From Avena insularis (Eukaryota > Streptophyta > Magnoliopsida > Poales > Poaceae): a DNA stretch of 64,000 bases. The stretch covers positions 339,379,211-339,443,210 of the forward strand of contig CM042696.1 of assembly GCA_023614405.1 (NCBI GenBank), written 5' to 3'. Made by a program: the position numbers and the translations under genes. Below are positions 43,646 to 56,942 of the stretch, piece by piece (position 1 is the stretch's first letter; every line of letters begins with the position of its first letter). The notes under the pieces were generated by a model that was not told the origin of the DNA, ran no database searches, and saw only the letters and a program-made list of their open reading frames with translations.

Positions 43646-45339
43646 GATGAGGCCTGCCCCTACCCAGTCCTCCCGGGTGGAGGACGAAGAGGAGGAGACC
43701 GGCAAGGTGTTGATCCCCTCCACCATCCACCTGAATTCGGGGATCGACAGATTCTGCACGCAACTTGCCTCAGACTAGAACGAGTGGGAGGTGACCAAAG
43801 CATGGACTAGCTCCACAAATCCGACGAGTCTTGCCGGTTCCGTGCATCCCTTCTTTTACCACACCGTCCTCGTGGGCCTGGTATCCCCGTTTTATCCCTT
43901 CTTCATGGCAGTCCTGGAGCACTACCAGATCTCCGCCCTTGCACCTCCATCCCAATTCCATCACTACCCTGTCCATCTTCGCCTGCTGGTGCGGGATGTT
44001 CTTCGGGGTGAAACCTTCCGTGGCGCTGCTGTGGCGTATGTATGCCCTTCACCCTACCTCCACCTCTCATAGTGCCAACTATGTCTCCTTTGTAAAGGAA
44101 GGAGCCTTCGGATTCCCTATGGGCTGGTCGAAACATGCGGAGGACTTCCAGAAGCATTGGTTCTTTATGGACGTCGTGGAAGATGACATGCGACTACATC
44201 GCCCCACCGCCCTGGCCAAAAAGGCAATAGTTGGTGGTCCACGGCTGAACTAGAGGGCGACAAGGTCGGGGCCTTGGACGCGCGCGTTGAGCAGCTCAAG
44301 GCCTCGGGCTTGACCGGCCCCCTGGTAGCCATGGAGTTCCTCCACCGCTGCATTGCCCCGCTGCAGAAACACCACAAGGGCTTGTGGGACCTAGACGAGG
44401 AGGACCACCTGTCCTTGGGGGATGGAATCACCAACGACTCCGCCGTGGGGAGGTTCCTCCATGAGCTCCTTCACACCTCCATCATGTCGGAGCTTCCTGC
44501 GAGGGTCCTCCCTCTCTGCCTCGACCCTTGGAAGGCCGAGATCCGTGCATCCCTTTCTCAGTTCGACGAATGAGAGATCCTCCCAACTGGACATGAAGGG
44601 AAGCGGAAGAATCCCCTGGGCCCGACGTCTCCTGGTCCTGACAAAGGAGGCCATCGCGTCACCTCCAGAGAGACCATGGAGGCTAGGAGCGGGCCCAGCG
44701 AGTCCGGCCCTCGGGAGGCGTCCGATCAGAAACGCCCTCGGTCGCTCACCCCCGAGGGTGCCGGAGGGAAGGTGACCTCGCCTCGTGAGACCGGTGCGAG
44801 CGGGAGTGACACCTTGGGGCCGGCCAAGGCCTTCATTCCTCCTAGTGTGAAGCGGGGGAGTTGTGGCTCCCAGCTTCTATTTGCCGGTGTTCCTAGGTAA
44901 AGATCGATTGACCCTGGGGCGAAGTACTGCCTCTGCTGATTGCGTGCTTTCCTGACAACAGTGTCGCATGACTTGCAGTGGAGACCCCCCCATAAGAGGA
45001 AGGTGAAACATACCTCCTCTCAGAAGGCCCGCCTAACTGCTCGCGGTAGGAACCTCACGGCCCACTCCACGGACGAGTCTACCGAGTCGAAGGCCTCCGA
45101 GGCGAGGGAAACCGTCGTGCCAGCGTGCGCTTCTCCTCACTCTGCTTCCCGGTCCACAGCGGGCGTGAGGCGGGCGGATCCCCGAAGCCGAGCAGCCCCT
45201 TGGCTACCACTTCCCTCATAGAGGGAGACGCGTGGTGAGTCGCCCCCATGGCCGACGCCGTCGTCCCTCCGGCATCTGGGGGGGCTCCTAACGCCATGGT
45301 CGAGGTCGTGTACACGCGTTAGGCTATCCTGGTGGCTCC
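43646..45339 (+). pseudogene. Gypsy-2 antisense ORF, first part (gypsy-type transposon domain)
   Basis: On the strand opposite to pol, starting at ATG 43646 (MRPAPTQSSRVEDEEEE). Around 43790-44250 the frames give FFYHTVLVGLVSPFYPFF, LEHYQISAL, LHPNSITTLSIFAC and MGWSKHAEDFQKHWFF, the pattern of the plant 'putative gypsy type transposon' domain (Pfam PF04195). Then come LTGPLVAMEFLHRCIAPLQKH and LPLCLDPWKAEIRASL up to about 44570, and a serine/proline-rich stretch. Antisense ORFs of this type are known between pol and the 3' LTR in Tat-lineage elements; their function is unknown. Frameshifts and stops are frequent. The ORF is interrupted at 45339 by element Y. Confidence 0.7.
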
Positions 45340-48300
45340 TATAGCACCCTCAAATCGGCCCTATGCAAGTTTTAGCGATTCCCGGCAAACCAGCATAGAA
45401 ACGATTCGAAGATGCCCACCAGGCACTTGTGTACGGGTGGGAAACAAAGTAATTTCGTTACACAATAGTCCATGATGGAACCCACAAAACATATATATAC
45501 AACAATGACTCCATGAGTCAAGAATACAGATATACGTACAAAGATCCAAATCACATTGAAAATGATACAACATCCGAGTACGGATAAGATGCAAATGGGG
45601 CTAAGATCCCTGAAGAATAACCAATGGCATCCATAACCCCTGTGCCAAGCGGAAGGGTAACCACCTCTGACGTCGAACTTATACCTGTCAAAGCAAAAGG
45701 GGTGCTGACAAAGGTCAAAGGAAAAAGGGAGCGGTCAGTACTGAGGCCAGTACACGGCGAGTCTAGAATTCGACGACTCTCGCCTACATAGGTATGGTGG
45801 ACTGAAGCAGCAGCGAAGCATGCACTATAAAACCTATAGAGACTCGATACAACTGTCGACTATTAGAGAGAGGTAAGAAAGACCTATGCGGATCCAACCT
45901 TATACTAACACCAAACATACCCATCCTAGTATTTCCCCCTCGAGACCAAACGAGGAAGTCATTCTAAGGAAACTCACATGGTTGGTAGTTTTATTCATTC
46001 TATCCATGGTGGTTATCCGACTTACTAGTCATATCAGATACAAGTCATATTATAATAGTAAACTTTAGTTATAGTTGTCTATGATCGAGAAACTGTGCTC
46101 CAAGTCGTCCATAACCGCGGACACGACTTTTCGAAAAGATTTAACCCTGCAGGGGTGCACCAAAGTTTCCACACACAGTTCAACCCTTTTTCCTAGATCA
46201 ATTAACATACACCCATCGGTATGTCGGCGGGGCTTCAGACATGACGCTTTCCCAGACCCAAAGAAAGTACATGGGGGACACCCCAATAACCTACCCGTAA
46301 CGAAGTTGGCCGAGCTCCGAAGACGGACCCAGAGGCTGCAAGATCGGCCGAGAGATCAGAGGCCATAGGTATAATCCTCAACATAATAACCCACATCCTA
46401 AATAGTACATTAGTAAATGCTCATCGAGCAACATATAATAAACATGGCATAACATGGGAAATATGGCATAACATGGCATGAAAACATCAAACTAGTTTGT
46501 GGCCCCAGTATAGTACTTTGAAATCAGGTAATAAGTCGAAGGGGCGCCCTGACACCCCACATGTGGTTAGCACGCTCAGTCTCAGAACATGTGCCAAGAA
46601 CTCGGGTCCTAGGTGGACACAAGTGGGCAGTTAACAACCAAATCTCAACTATTACCCATTGTTGCCTCTTCATTAATTATATCCACTTCCATCATTTAAT
46701 TAGCAAGTTGTAATTAAAACCAGGATCATCTCCACCATTAAGCATTTGCAACCCCCAACAATGGTGGAACAACAATGATGCGAAGCAGCACCTAAGCAAG
46801 CAACTACGACTCGCAAGGCCGACTGTCTATCAACCAACATGCAATAGGATGTGTCCAAGGCAATATAGAGGCTGCAAGGAATATAAATGGTGCCCGGAAA
46901 CTAAATCATCGCAACACGGATATCAATAGATCAATAGGAGGGAGTAAAGACTATAAATGCAAAATAGGTAGAAATGGGGGGAATGCTTGCCTGAAAACAT
47001 TGCCAGTGATACATTATCCGAAGGACTTGTCGATACCCACATCCACTCAACAGCCTAATCTGTGAAGAAGCAAAGCACTAAAATAAACACCAGATGCACT
47101 ACTTAATACTACAGCAGAAGATCGGGCATGATACATGATATGATGCATGGCATGGGAAAGATGTGATGCAACTAGGCAATATTAAGCCGAACCGGGGTCC
47201 CGACAATTTATTAGAAGGTTCATGTTGTTTTAGATACCCCGCAATTTAAATGTTGTCTTAACAAGGTAAAACATGGTACCGATTCGCTACACAAATATAA
47301 ATAGAGGCTTTATAAGACTAGAATATCCCACATATAGTCTCCAGATTCAATTATGAGGTGAATCAGCATAATGCCCCCAAACCACATAATATGTATGCGA
47401 CATGAACAATTTAGATGAAACAAGTGATAATGTCATATTATAAAAAATAGGGGTCTTAGAAAGGGGATCACATTAGGGTTCGACACCGATGGTCTTGGGG
47501 TTCGGCGGGATCGGTTGTGGTCTTCGGGTTCCAGGAAGGAGATCATGGCGTTCCATGACGACGATCTTTGGATCCGAGGTCTCGGGGTTCCGTGTGGTCA
47601 ATCTTGGATCAGTGGCACCATGCATAAGATCTTCAGGTACCGCGGTCTTGATGTTCCGTGAAGGGGCCTTGATGTTCCGGTTCTGGGTCGGCGAGCTTGT
47701 TGTCCGTGAAAGGGGATGGGATGACGAAGATCTTGTCGAGACAAACATGGACCGCGTGTTCCCTATCTTGGGGCTTGAGCAGCCCAACACCAGACACACC
47801 GATAGGTGTTCAACTCGAACTGGCCACCAACTCGCACAAACACATGCACCCACATACCTGCATGCACGGACAGTGGCAAGCAAAATGAACGAGGGCGGGG
47901 AGTCTGTGGTGGTCGTAGATGGGGCAGAGAGGCGCTGGAGACGCCATGGCCGGGGCTAGCTCGGCAGCAGGCGGGGCCGTGGACGGAGCGGCGACGAGGT
48001 GGCGACGGCTCGGGGAGCGGTTGGAGATGGTCACCGGGGCGACGACACGCAGGATCTGTGGTGAGGAGCAAGACGAGGACAACTCGAGGAGGCCGACGTT
48101 GTAGGGTAGAGCGCGCACGGTCGACGAACTAGGCGAAGCGGGCGACGCGCGGGTCCAGCGAGAGACGGCGAGGAGCTTGGGCAGGCTCGCGCACAAGCTC
48201 GTGGCATGGCTCTGCCTTGGGGAGGAGGTCACAGGTGGAGGGGTTGACAATGAGGAGGCATGGGGCCAGGCGGCGACGGCCGGGCTCGGGGTAGGCGAGG

Positions 48301-49065
48301 CAAGGGGGGATGAGGAAGATGGCGACATGGGGCGGGGTGGGGAATCTCCGGCAGAGGCTGGGTGTGGGACGCGTCGTGCGGGTGGGGCCAAGCTCACGCG
48401 CGTGCATGCGCAGCGCGAGGTTTGCGAGGAATGGGTCGCGTGTGGGTGAATCGATTGGGGAGAGGCGCTCGTGTGTGCTTAGCGTGTCACGTGTGGGTGC
48501 CCAGGTGACGGGGTGGCGCGGTGAGTACGGTTGGTTGGGTCGATTTGGTGTAGTGCAGGTGCGATGCGTGTGGACCATTTGTGTGTGCCGCACGGGGTGG
48601 TCATGTATAGCGGGCAGAGCTACGCGTAGGGATGCACGGGGTGGAGCTAGGTTTAGGTTAGAGTTTAGTTTTTAGGGTTTTGTCTGGGTAGTAGGCTGCT
48701 GCAAGCCTGGCCTTTGGGCCTGGCCGGTGGAGGCCTCACTAGCTAAATAGTTTTGCTTTATTTATTATTCTAAAATAGTTTTGCTTTATTTATTGTTCTG
48801 TTTTATTTTAAAGACCTTTTGTAAATAATTTTAGAAAAAATGAAAATATCTGGAAGATACCGGGGTTTTACATTTGAAATAGAGCGGAGGTATTTAGAAA
48901 ATAAAGATAGACTTTTAGAGAAATAGGTTTTAGGCAAACATATGCATGATGATATGATGATGCTCAAATGCAATGTGGCATGATGACATGAGCATGCGAT
49001 CATGATTATACACAAAATAAAACAACACGCGATTTTCTAGTAGTAGTTTTACCCGGGGTGCTACA
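45340..49065 (-). repeat. Element Y 3' LTR (3726 bp)
   Basis: Matches 49924-53648 throughout. Includes a G/C-rich part (about 47.5-48.7 kb) with several overlapping ORFs that recur in the other LTR and show no domain. Confidence 0.88.
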
Positions 49066-49923
49066 ATTCGACACCACTACCAATAGATCTCTCCCTCGAG
49101 ATCCCCCTCATGGTACGGGGAAGAAGGGCGATGATCTGAATCTTCTCGCTTAGTGTAGATCCTTGCGACACCACTAACAAAGATCCTTGCTCCATCTTGA
49201 ATTCGATGACACCACTAACAAGGGGTCATTGCTCACGTTCGTTAAGGGAACACTCCGGATAAACAAAGGACAAAGGTAAAGGTATAGAAAGATAAGTCCA
49301 CCTCTACGTTGATAGAAGGAGAGAAAAAGGTGCAACCTAATCCACTTCAATGTACCAGAGCAAATAGAATGAGTAGTCGTCATGAGGGCCAATCCATCAC
49401 GACCCAAACTATTACTCCGCACCTGCAGTAGAAAAATTATGCAACCCATTCTCGAAATTCAGACTAAAGATCTTCACAAAAAGCATTTGGGAAACAAAGG
49501 ATTGATGGAGGCTCTTCATCGAATCTGATGTGCATGATGTCGTTGTGTTGGAAAACGCAGGAAGATACAAGGAAAATTTTAGTGAATTTTGGGTCACTGG
49601 AAAGGTACTCAGAGGAAAATTTCTCAAATAACATGAAGACCAGATGTAGAAACACCGTTACCAAAAGAGGAAGCGAAACCCTGAAGGTACGATGAAAACC
49701 CAACCACGAGAATCCTGGACTCGAAGAAAAGATAAGAGAGCATATTTAAAATACGCAAAGGTAAGAGGAGAATAGTACAGAGGTAAGAAGTAAAACAAGA
49801 CCTAATCAGATCTATCCAACCGATTTTGCAAAATAGCTTTGACAGTCTACATCAGCCGTTAGCTAGGTTATCCTATAGGCTAGACCAGTGGGGTATCACA
49901 ACTGCTGAGCTCTAATACCACTT
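49066..49923 (-). other. Element Y internal region (858 bp)
   Basis: No coding domain seen. In sense the end next to the 3' LTR contains GAGGGAGAGA and GGTAGTGGTG, candidates for a polypurine tract; the other end has the primer site. Confidence 0.75.
49909..49920 (-). promoter_or_regulatory. Element Y primer-binding site
   Basis: GCTCTAATACCA, one base away from the complement of the tRNA-Met site, three bases before the LTR at 49924. Confidence 0.75.
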
Positions 49924-52900
49924 TGTAAAACCCTTGAACCGACCCTATGCAAGTTTTAGCAATTCCCGCCAAACCAGCATAGAAATGATTTGAAGATACC
50001 CACCAGACACTTGCGTGTGGGTGGAAAACAAAGTAATATCATTACACAATAGCCACGATGGAACCCACAAAACATATATATACAACAACGACTCCATGAG
50101 TCAAAAATACAGATATATAGTACAAAGATCCAAATCACCTTGAAAACGATACAACATCCGAGTACGGATAAGATGTAAATGGGCTAAGAGCCCTGAAGAA
50201 TAAACAATGGCATACATAACCCTTCCTAGGCCAAGCTAGAAGGGTAACCCTGCTAACGACACTGAACTTATACATGTCAAAGAAAAAGGGGTGTCGACGA
50301 AGGGCAAAGGGAAAAGGGAGCGGTCAGTACTGAGGCTAGTACACGGCGAGTCTAGAATTTGGTGACTCTCGCCTACATAGGTATGGTAGATTGAAGTGGC
50401 AGCGAAGCATGCACTATACAACCTATAGAAACTCGATAGAACTGTCGACTATCAGAGAGACGTGGGAAAGTCCTATGTAGATCCAACCTGATACTAACAC
50501 CAAACATACCCATCCTGATATTTCCCCCTCGATACCAAACGAGGAAGTCATTCCAAGGAAACTCACATGATTGGCAGTTTTATTCATTCTATCCATGGTG
50601 GTTATCCGACTTACTAGTCATATCAGATACAAGTCATATTATAACAATAAACTTTAGTTATAGTTGTCTATGATTGATAAACTATGCTCCACGTCATCCA
50701 TAATCACGGACACGGCTTTTCGAAAAGATTTAACCCTGTAGGGGTGCACCAAAGTTTCCACACGCACTTCAACCCTTTTTGCTAGATCAATTAGCATACA
50801 CCCATCGGTATGTCGACGGGGCTTCAGACACGACGCTTTCCCAGACCCAAAGCAAGTACATGGGGGCCACCCCAATAAGCTACCCGCAACGAAGTCGGCC
50901 GAGCTTCGAAGACAGACCCAGAGGTTGTGAGACCGGCCAAGAGATCAAAGACCATAGGTATAATCCTCAACATAACGACCCACATCCTAAACAGACTGTA
51001 GTAAATGCTCATCGAGCAACAGATAATAAACATGACATAACATGGCATACATGGAATACATGGCATAACATGGCATGAAAACGTCAAACTAGTTTGTGGC
51101 CCCCTGTACAATACTTTGAAATTAGGTAATAAGTCGAAGGAGCGCCCAGAAACCCCACATGTGGTTAGCACGCTCAGTCTCGGAACAGGTGTCAATAACT
51201 CGGGTCCTAGGTGGACACAAGTGGGCGGTTAACAACCAAATATCAACTATTACCCACCGGTGCCTCTTCATTAATTATATCCACTTACATCATTTAATTA
51301 GCAAGTTATAATTAAAACCATGATCATCTCCACCATTAAGCATTTGCCAACCCCCAACAATGGTGGAACAACAACGACACGAAGCAACACCTGAGCAAGC
51401 AACTACGAGTCGCAAAGCCGAATGTCTATCAATCAAGTGGCAATAGGATGTGTCCAAGGCAATATAGAGGCTGCAAGGAATATAAATGGTGCATGAAAAT
51501 TAAAGCATCACAACACGAATAGCAATAGATCAATAGGAGAAAGTAAAGACTATAAATTCAAAATAGGTAGAAAGGGAGAGAATGCTCGCCTGAAAACATT
51601 ACCGGAGATACATTATCCAAATGACTTGTCGATACTCGCATCCACTCAACGGCCTAATCCGTGAAGAAGCAAAGCACTAAAAGAAACACCGGATGCACTA
51701 TTTAATACTACAGTAGAAGATCAAGCATGATACATGATACAATGCATGACATGGGAAAGATACGATGCAACTAGGCAATATTAAGCGAAACCGGGTCCCG
51801 ACAATTAATTAGAAGGTTCATGTTGTTTTAGATACCCCACAATTTAAATGTTGTCTTAAGAAGACAAAACATGGTACCGGTTCGCTACACAAATTTAAAT
51901 AGAGGGGCTTTATAAGATTAGAATAGTTCACATATAGTCTCCATATTCAATTATGAGGTGAATTGGCATAATTCCCCCAAACCACAAAATATCTATGCGA
52001 CATGAACAATTGAGATGCAACAACTGATAATGTCATATTAAAAAACAGGGGTCTCAGAAAGGAGATTATATTAGGGTTCAACACCGATGGTCTTGGGGTT
52101 CGACGGGATCAGTTGTGGTCTTCGGGTTCTGGGAAGGAGATCATGGCGTTCCATGACGACGATCTTCGGATCCAGGGTCTCGGGGTTCCGTGTGGTCCAT
52201 CTTGGATCAGCGGCACCATGAATAAGATCTTCCGATACCACATTCTTGATGTTCCGTGAAGGGGTCTTGATGTTCCGGTTTGGGGTCGGTGAGCTTGTTG
52301 TTTTTGAAGGGGATGGGCCGATGAAGATCTTGTCGAGACAAACATGGACTGCGTGTTCCCTATCTCGGGGCTTGAGCAGCCCAACACCACACGCACCGAT
52401 AGGTGTTCAACTTGAACTGGCCACCATCTTGCACAAACACAGGCGCCCACATACCTGCATGCACGGACAACAGCAAGAAAAATGAACGGGGGCGGGGAGT
52501 CTGTGGTGGAAGGAGATGGGGCAGAGAGGCGGCGGAGACGCCATGGCCGGGGTGAGATCGGCAGCAGGCGGAGCCGCGGACGGAACTGCGATGAGGTGGC
52601 GACGGCTCGGGGAGCGGTTGGATATGGTCGCCGGGGCGGCAACACGCAGGATCGGCTGCACGGAGCGAGATGAGGATGGCTCGAGGGGCTGATGTCGCGG
52701 GGCAGAGCACGCACGTCCGGCGAACTAGGCGAAGAGGGCGACGCACGGGTTCGACAAGGGATGACGAGGAGCTTGGGTGGGCTCGTGCATGGGCCGGCAG
52801 TGAGGGCACGAGCTCGCGGCGGGGCTCTACCTCAGGGAGGAGGTTGCGGGTGAAGGGGTTGACGATGAGGAGGCGCAGGGCTATCACGGTGACGACCATG

Positions 52901-53648
52901 CTCGGCGTAGGGGAGGCGAGAGGGGATGAGGAAGATGGCGACAAGGGGTCGAGGTGGGGAATCGCAGGCAGAGGTGGGGTGTGGGATGTGTCGTGCGGGT
53001 AGGGCCGAGCTTGCACGCGTGCATGCGCGGGGCGAGGTTCACGAGGAGCGGGTTGCGTGCAGGTGGATCAGTCAGGGAGAGGCGGTGCGTCTTGTGCATA
53101 CTTAGCGTGTCGCGTGTGGGTGTCCAGGTGACGGGGTAGGGTGGTGAGTGTGGTTGGTTGGGTCAGTTTGGTGTAGTGCAGGTGCGGCGTGTGTGGACCG
53201 TTTGTGTGTGCCACGCGGGGTGCCCGTGTACCGCGGGCGGAGCTACCCGCAGGGATGCACAGGGTGGGACTATGGTTAGATAAGGGTTTAGTTTTTAGGG
53301 TTTTCTCTGGGTAGTAGGCTGCTGCTAGCCGGGCCTTTGGGCTAGCCGGTGGTGGCCTCCCTAGATAAAATAGTTTTGTTTTATTTATTGTTCTATTTTA
53401 TTTTAAAGACCTTTTGTAAATAATTTTAGACAAAATAAAAATATCCAGAAGAGACCGGAGTTTTACATTTGAAATAGAGCGGAGGTATTTAGAAAATAAA
53501 GTTAGACTTTCAGAGAAATAGTTTTTAGGAAAACATATGCATGACGACATGATGATGCTCAAATGCAATGTGGCATGATGACATGAGCATGTAGTCATGA
53601 TGATACAACACACGATTTTCTAGTAGTGGTTTTACCCGGGGTGCTACA
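49924..53648 (-). repeat. Element Y 5' LTR (3725 bp)
   Basis: Collinear with the 3' LTR, with scattered substitutions and a few small indels. Confidence 0.88.
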
Positions 53649-54820
53649 ACCCTTCCAATTAAGGGATCTATCAAGGACGGAACTTGTGGGCCGGTCTCGG
53701 CACCCCCCGCTCCTTCTGACTCCAGCCCTGACGCTCTCCCGAGGCCTAGACGGCCTCCGAGGTTGGTCCTGTTGAGTCCCGGGTGCTGATCCTAGCCACG
53801 CCGGAGCTTCCAGGCTTTGACCGGGTCAAACGCCTGGGGAGGCTCATCTCCGGTGTTCAAGTGGAACTTTACCAGTTCCTGGCGGATGCCACGAAGGAGG
53901 ACCTCCAGTTGATGCTTGACCAGGACCGGCTCAGCAAGGCCCAGCGAATAGTGGCAACAGAGCAAGAGAAGGCTCGCCTTTCCATGGAGGCGACGCTTTA
54001 GGATGCCTTGGCGCAGGCAACGAAGGTTATCATTGAAGCAGAGGCATGTGTTTCTTCTTAGGAGCAATCCTTGGCCATACGCGAAGGATCCATTTCTTCG
54101 AGGGAGGCGGCCGTGGCCAAGCGCTAGCTCGAGCTTGACGGCCAGTTCCATGACATTAATGCCAAGTTGGAGGAGGTCCGAGGTTCTCTGATCAAGGAGC
54201 GAGAGGAAATTCTCAGTTGCGCCAGGCCCTGGAGGCTGTGGGGAAACACTATTATGCCTCGCTCCACGAGGTCGAGGACCTCAAGGGCGAGGTGGTGGCC
54301 TTGAAGAAAGATGCTTCCACCATTGCCAGGGTCCGTGAGGAGAGTGTTCGGTCAGCTCACCAGGCGCTGGAGGCTTAGAGGAGGTCGTTCTCCGCCCTCG
54401 CTGAGCAGGCTTGGCCATTCTCCCCGCCCTTGGCGTCGAGGTCTTCCGTGCTCCCGACCTGTCCATTGGGCACGAGGCAGAGGCGTTCCTCGAGCTTATC
54501 CGTAGGATCCTCACTCCTCTGGAGGGGCGACGCAGGGGCTGGAAGGTTTCATCACCCAGGAGTGCCAGGAGATGCTAGGCATCATGGGGAGAGCGCTCTT
54601 CACCAACCTCCTACAACTTGCTCCTGATGTGGATTATGCCTCGGTCGTGCGACCGGCTGCCGTCGTGGCCGCCTTGGAGCCCCAAGTTTCAGAGCTCACG
54701 GATCTGCTGATCCAGGCATTCCCCCGCCAGGTGGACGAGGTGTCGGACAGTGAGTCGGACGACGCTGAAGGCTTTGCTACCCAGGCGCCCGGTCAAAAGC
54801 TCTGGCGCCGTAGTCCGTGA
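53649..54820 (+). pseudogene. Gypsy-2 antisense ORF, second part
   Basis: Continues the + strand ORF beyond element Y. A proline-rich linker is followed near 53790-54320 by a charged helical stretch (VELYQFLADATKEDLQLML, LSKAQRIVATEQEKARL, then alanine/glutamate-rich segments in shifting frames) that resembles a coiled coil, and by a C-terminal part (FTNLLQLAPDVDYASVV, LLIQAFPRQVDEVSDSES). The frame stops at 54818-54820. Coiled-coil regions after a PF04195-type domain are usual for these proteins. Several frameshifts; not functional. The best support for the joining is that a single ORF family spans both parts. Confidence 0.6.
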
Positions 54821-55578
54821 AGTTTGACATTCGTCTGTGTAATGCCTGTAAGACACTATGGAACTGTCCTTTCCCGCTAGGTTGTATGAGCGCTCCACCC
54901 GTTCGCCCGCTCTTGTTCGTGCCTTCTTTCTCCTTGGTCCCTCGGGGAGGTGACCCTGTATTGGCCCATCGACCCCTCGAGGAGGTGGCCGGTATTGGGC
55001 TATGACAACATTTGAGCCGCTTGAGGTGGAGTTCCTAGGGGCTGCCTTGCTTCCCTCTCCACAAGAGGTCCGCGGGGCTTGTACCTGTCCTGTAGGCTCC
55101 TTGGGGGCAACCTATAGGCTCTGTACGTTCATATACGACCCTTAATCCCCTCGAGGAGGGATCCGTAGGACACGTACTTTCCCTGCATAGTTCCTCAGGG
55201 AGGAACCATAGGTTCTGCATGGTGAATGCTTTCCCCGCATGTGCCGTGTGAGGATTATCGAGCACCGGGAACCGTGGGTCAGGTGACTTGCTGCCGGAGC
55301 TAGTCCGTAAGTTATAGCTCGACACTTTAGGCCTTGGTGTCGACCGAGGGTGGTGCCGGTGACATGCACCGTGCCTAGCCCCCTCTCACACGACTCACAC
55401 GAGGGAATAAAACCACAAGAAAATGAAGAAGCAGCGAAAACCATAGCGTGGAACACCAGAAAAGCATCAACTACTCTCAAGTCTTTCAGATGGAATAAAA
55501 GGGGAACATGGGGGAACCAAAACAATGTGAAGGAACATGGGGAACAAAAGTAAGGCCGGATGTTAGCTCCGGTGGGGC
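54821..55578. other. Gypsy-2 spacer between antisense ORF and integrase
   Basis: About 760 non-coding bases with irregular repeats of CCTCGAGGAGG-like and GTAGGACACGTAC/ATAGGTTCTGCAT words between 54950 and 55240. The two convergent transcription units would end here. Confidence 0.55.
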
Positions 55579-56942
55579 TCAAGGGTAGAACTTACGGAGG
55601 TGTTGGATGTTCCATGGGTTTGGGATTGGCACCCCTTCTTCCTCTCCAGTTGGACTGCCCCTGGTCTTGAGACGTGGGCGACCCGAAAGGTTCCATCCCA
55701 CATCAGGGAGAGCTTAGGGAGGACCTCGTGAGAGAGAATTTGTTGGAGGACGAGGTCTCCCACATCCAAGGTACGGGATCACACATTGTGGTAGTGGTAT
55801 CGGCATAGCACCTGTTGTTACGCTGCTGCCCGGACGTTGACCTTGTGGTGGGCCTCCTCTAGGAGGACGAGGGATTCTTTCCGGAGCTCCTCCTGCGCCG
55901 CCTCATTGAAGGCCAGGACCCGTGCTTCAGCTCAGCTGGGATGACGGATTCAGCTCCGTGGACAAGGAAGAATAGGGTCTCGCCAGTTGGCTTGGTCGCA
56001 GTGGTACAAATGGACCATAGCACACCTGGGAGCGTATCGATCCATCCTCAGATGCACTCCTTAATATTATGGCGAAATCTCCTTGTCTTAAGGCCCCTCA
56101 GTACCTCCACGTTGGCCTACTCCGCCTGCCCATTACTGCGCAGATGGGCGACAGAGGCATAACAGATCTTGGCCCCGATGTCTTCACAATAAGATTTGAA
56201 CTTCCCACTCGTGAACTGGCTGCCGTTGTTGGTGATGATGCGATTTGTCACACATAAATGGAAAACTAGGCTGTGAACGAACTTGACCGTTGATCCCATG
56301 GGGATGGTTCTGACGGGCTCTACCTCAGACCACTTGGTAAATTTTCGATGGCGACATAGAGTTACCGGTAGCCCCCGGGCGCCTGAGGGAAAGGACCCAA
56401 GATATCCAGACCCCAGACCGTGAACAGCCACGAGAGTGGGATGGTTTGCAGCTGCTGAGCGGGTTGGTGAATCTGCTTTGTGTGGAATTGGCAGGCTTTG
56501 CATGACTTGACCAGCTCTATGGCGTCATCAAGCATCATGAGCCAGAAAATCCGCCATGGAAAGTGTTCCCTGTGAGGGTGTGTGCCGAGGAGTGGTGGCC
56601 ACATTCCCTAGCGTGGATGTCGGCTAACAGCTCATAGCCCTCCTTGGCTGGGATGCACCATAGGGCGACACCATTAGGTCTACGACAATAGAGTTCCCCA
56701 TCCATAAGGTAGTACTTCTTAGCCCGACAGACGAGGCACTCTGCCCTGTCTTTGTTGTATGGTAGGGTGCCATCCCTTAGGTAAGCCTTGAGCTTGGAGA
56801 TCCAGTACGTATCCTCAGTGGCAAGTGCCAAGACGAGGCGGTCTCCTGAGGGCAGCCCACAATCCGGGGCACCTATCGAGGGGGGTGGTAGGGGGCCCTC
56901 GTGAGGGCTTTCCTGGCCCTTGCTTGGCGGGGTATCCGACAA
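55579..56942 (-). pseudogene. Gypsy-2 integrase
   Basis: Down from 56942: an acidic, proline-rich linker, LKAYLRDGTLPYNKDRAECLVCRAKKYYLMDGELY-type entry region, then the zinc-binding HARECGHHSSAHTL and CKACQFHTKQIH. The catalytic core follows: WGLDILGPFP with the first Asp, FTKWSEVEPV, RIITNNGSQFTSGKF where the second catalytic Asp reads Asn (TNN for the usual TDN), and RSNGQAE with the Glu. The C-terminal part has FFLVHGAES and, near 55600, NIQHLRKFYP with the stop at 55579-55581. Frame changes occur between blocks. Confidence 0.85.

Larger units (their letters stand above)
45340..53648 (-). mobile_element. Element Y: long-LTR, minimal-interior retrotransposon
   Basis: Two LTRs of 3726 and 3725 bases (45340-49065, 49924-53648) enclose 858 bases. 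The right ends are GGGGTGCTACA in both; the left ends are TATAGCACCC and TGTAAAACCC, so the original was probably TGTAGCACCC...GGGTGCTACA. The primer site complement GCTCTAATACCA is at 49909-49920. No gag or pol. It lies within the Gypsy-2 antisense ORF, whose two halves flank it. The flanking pentamers GCTCC and ACCCT do not match convincingly. Confidence 0.85.

Noticed and set aside
47473..48675. Cluster of overlapping G/C-rich ORFs on both strands
   Set aside because: They recur at the equivalent place in the other element Y LTR (about 52.1-53.1 kb) with different frames open, so they follow composition, not selection.
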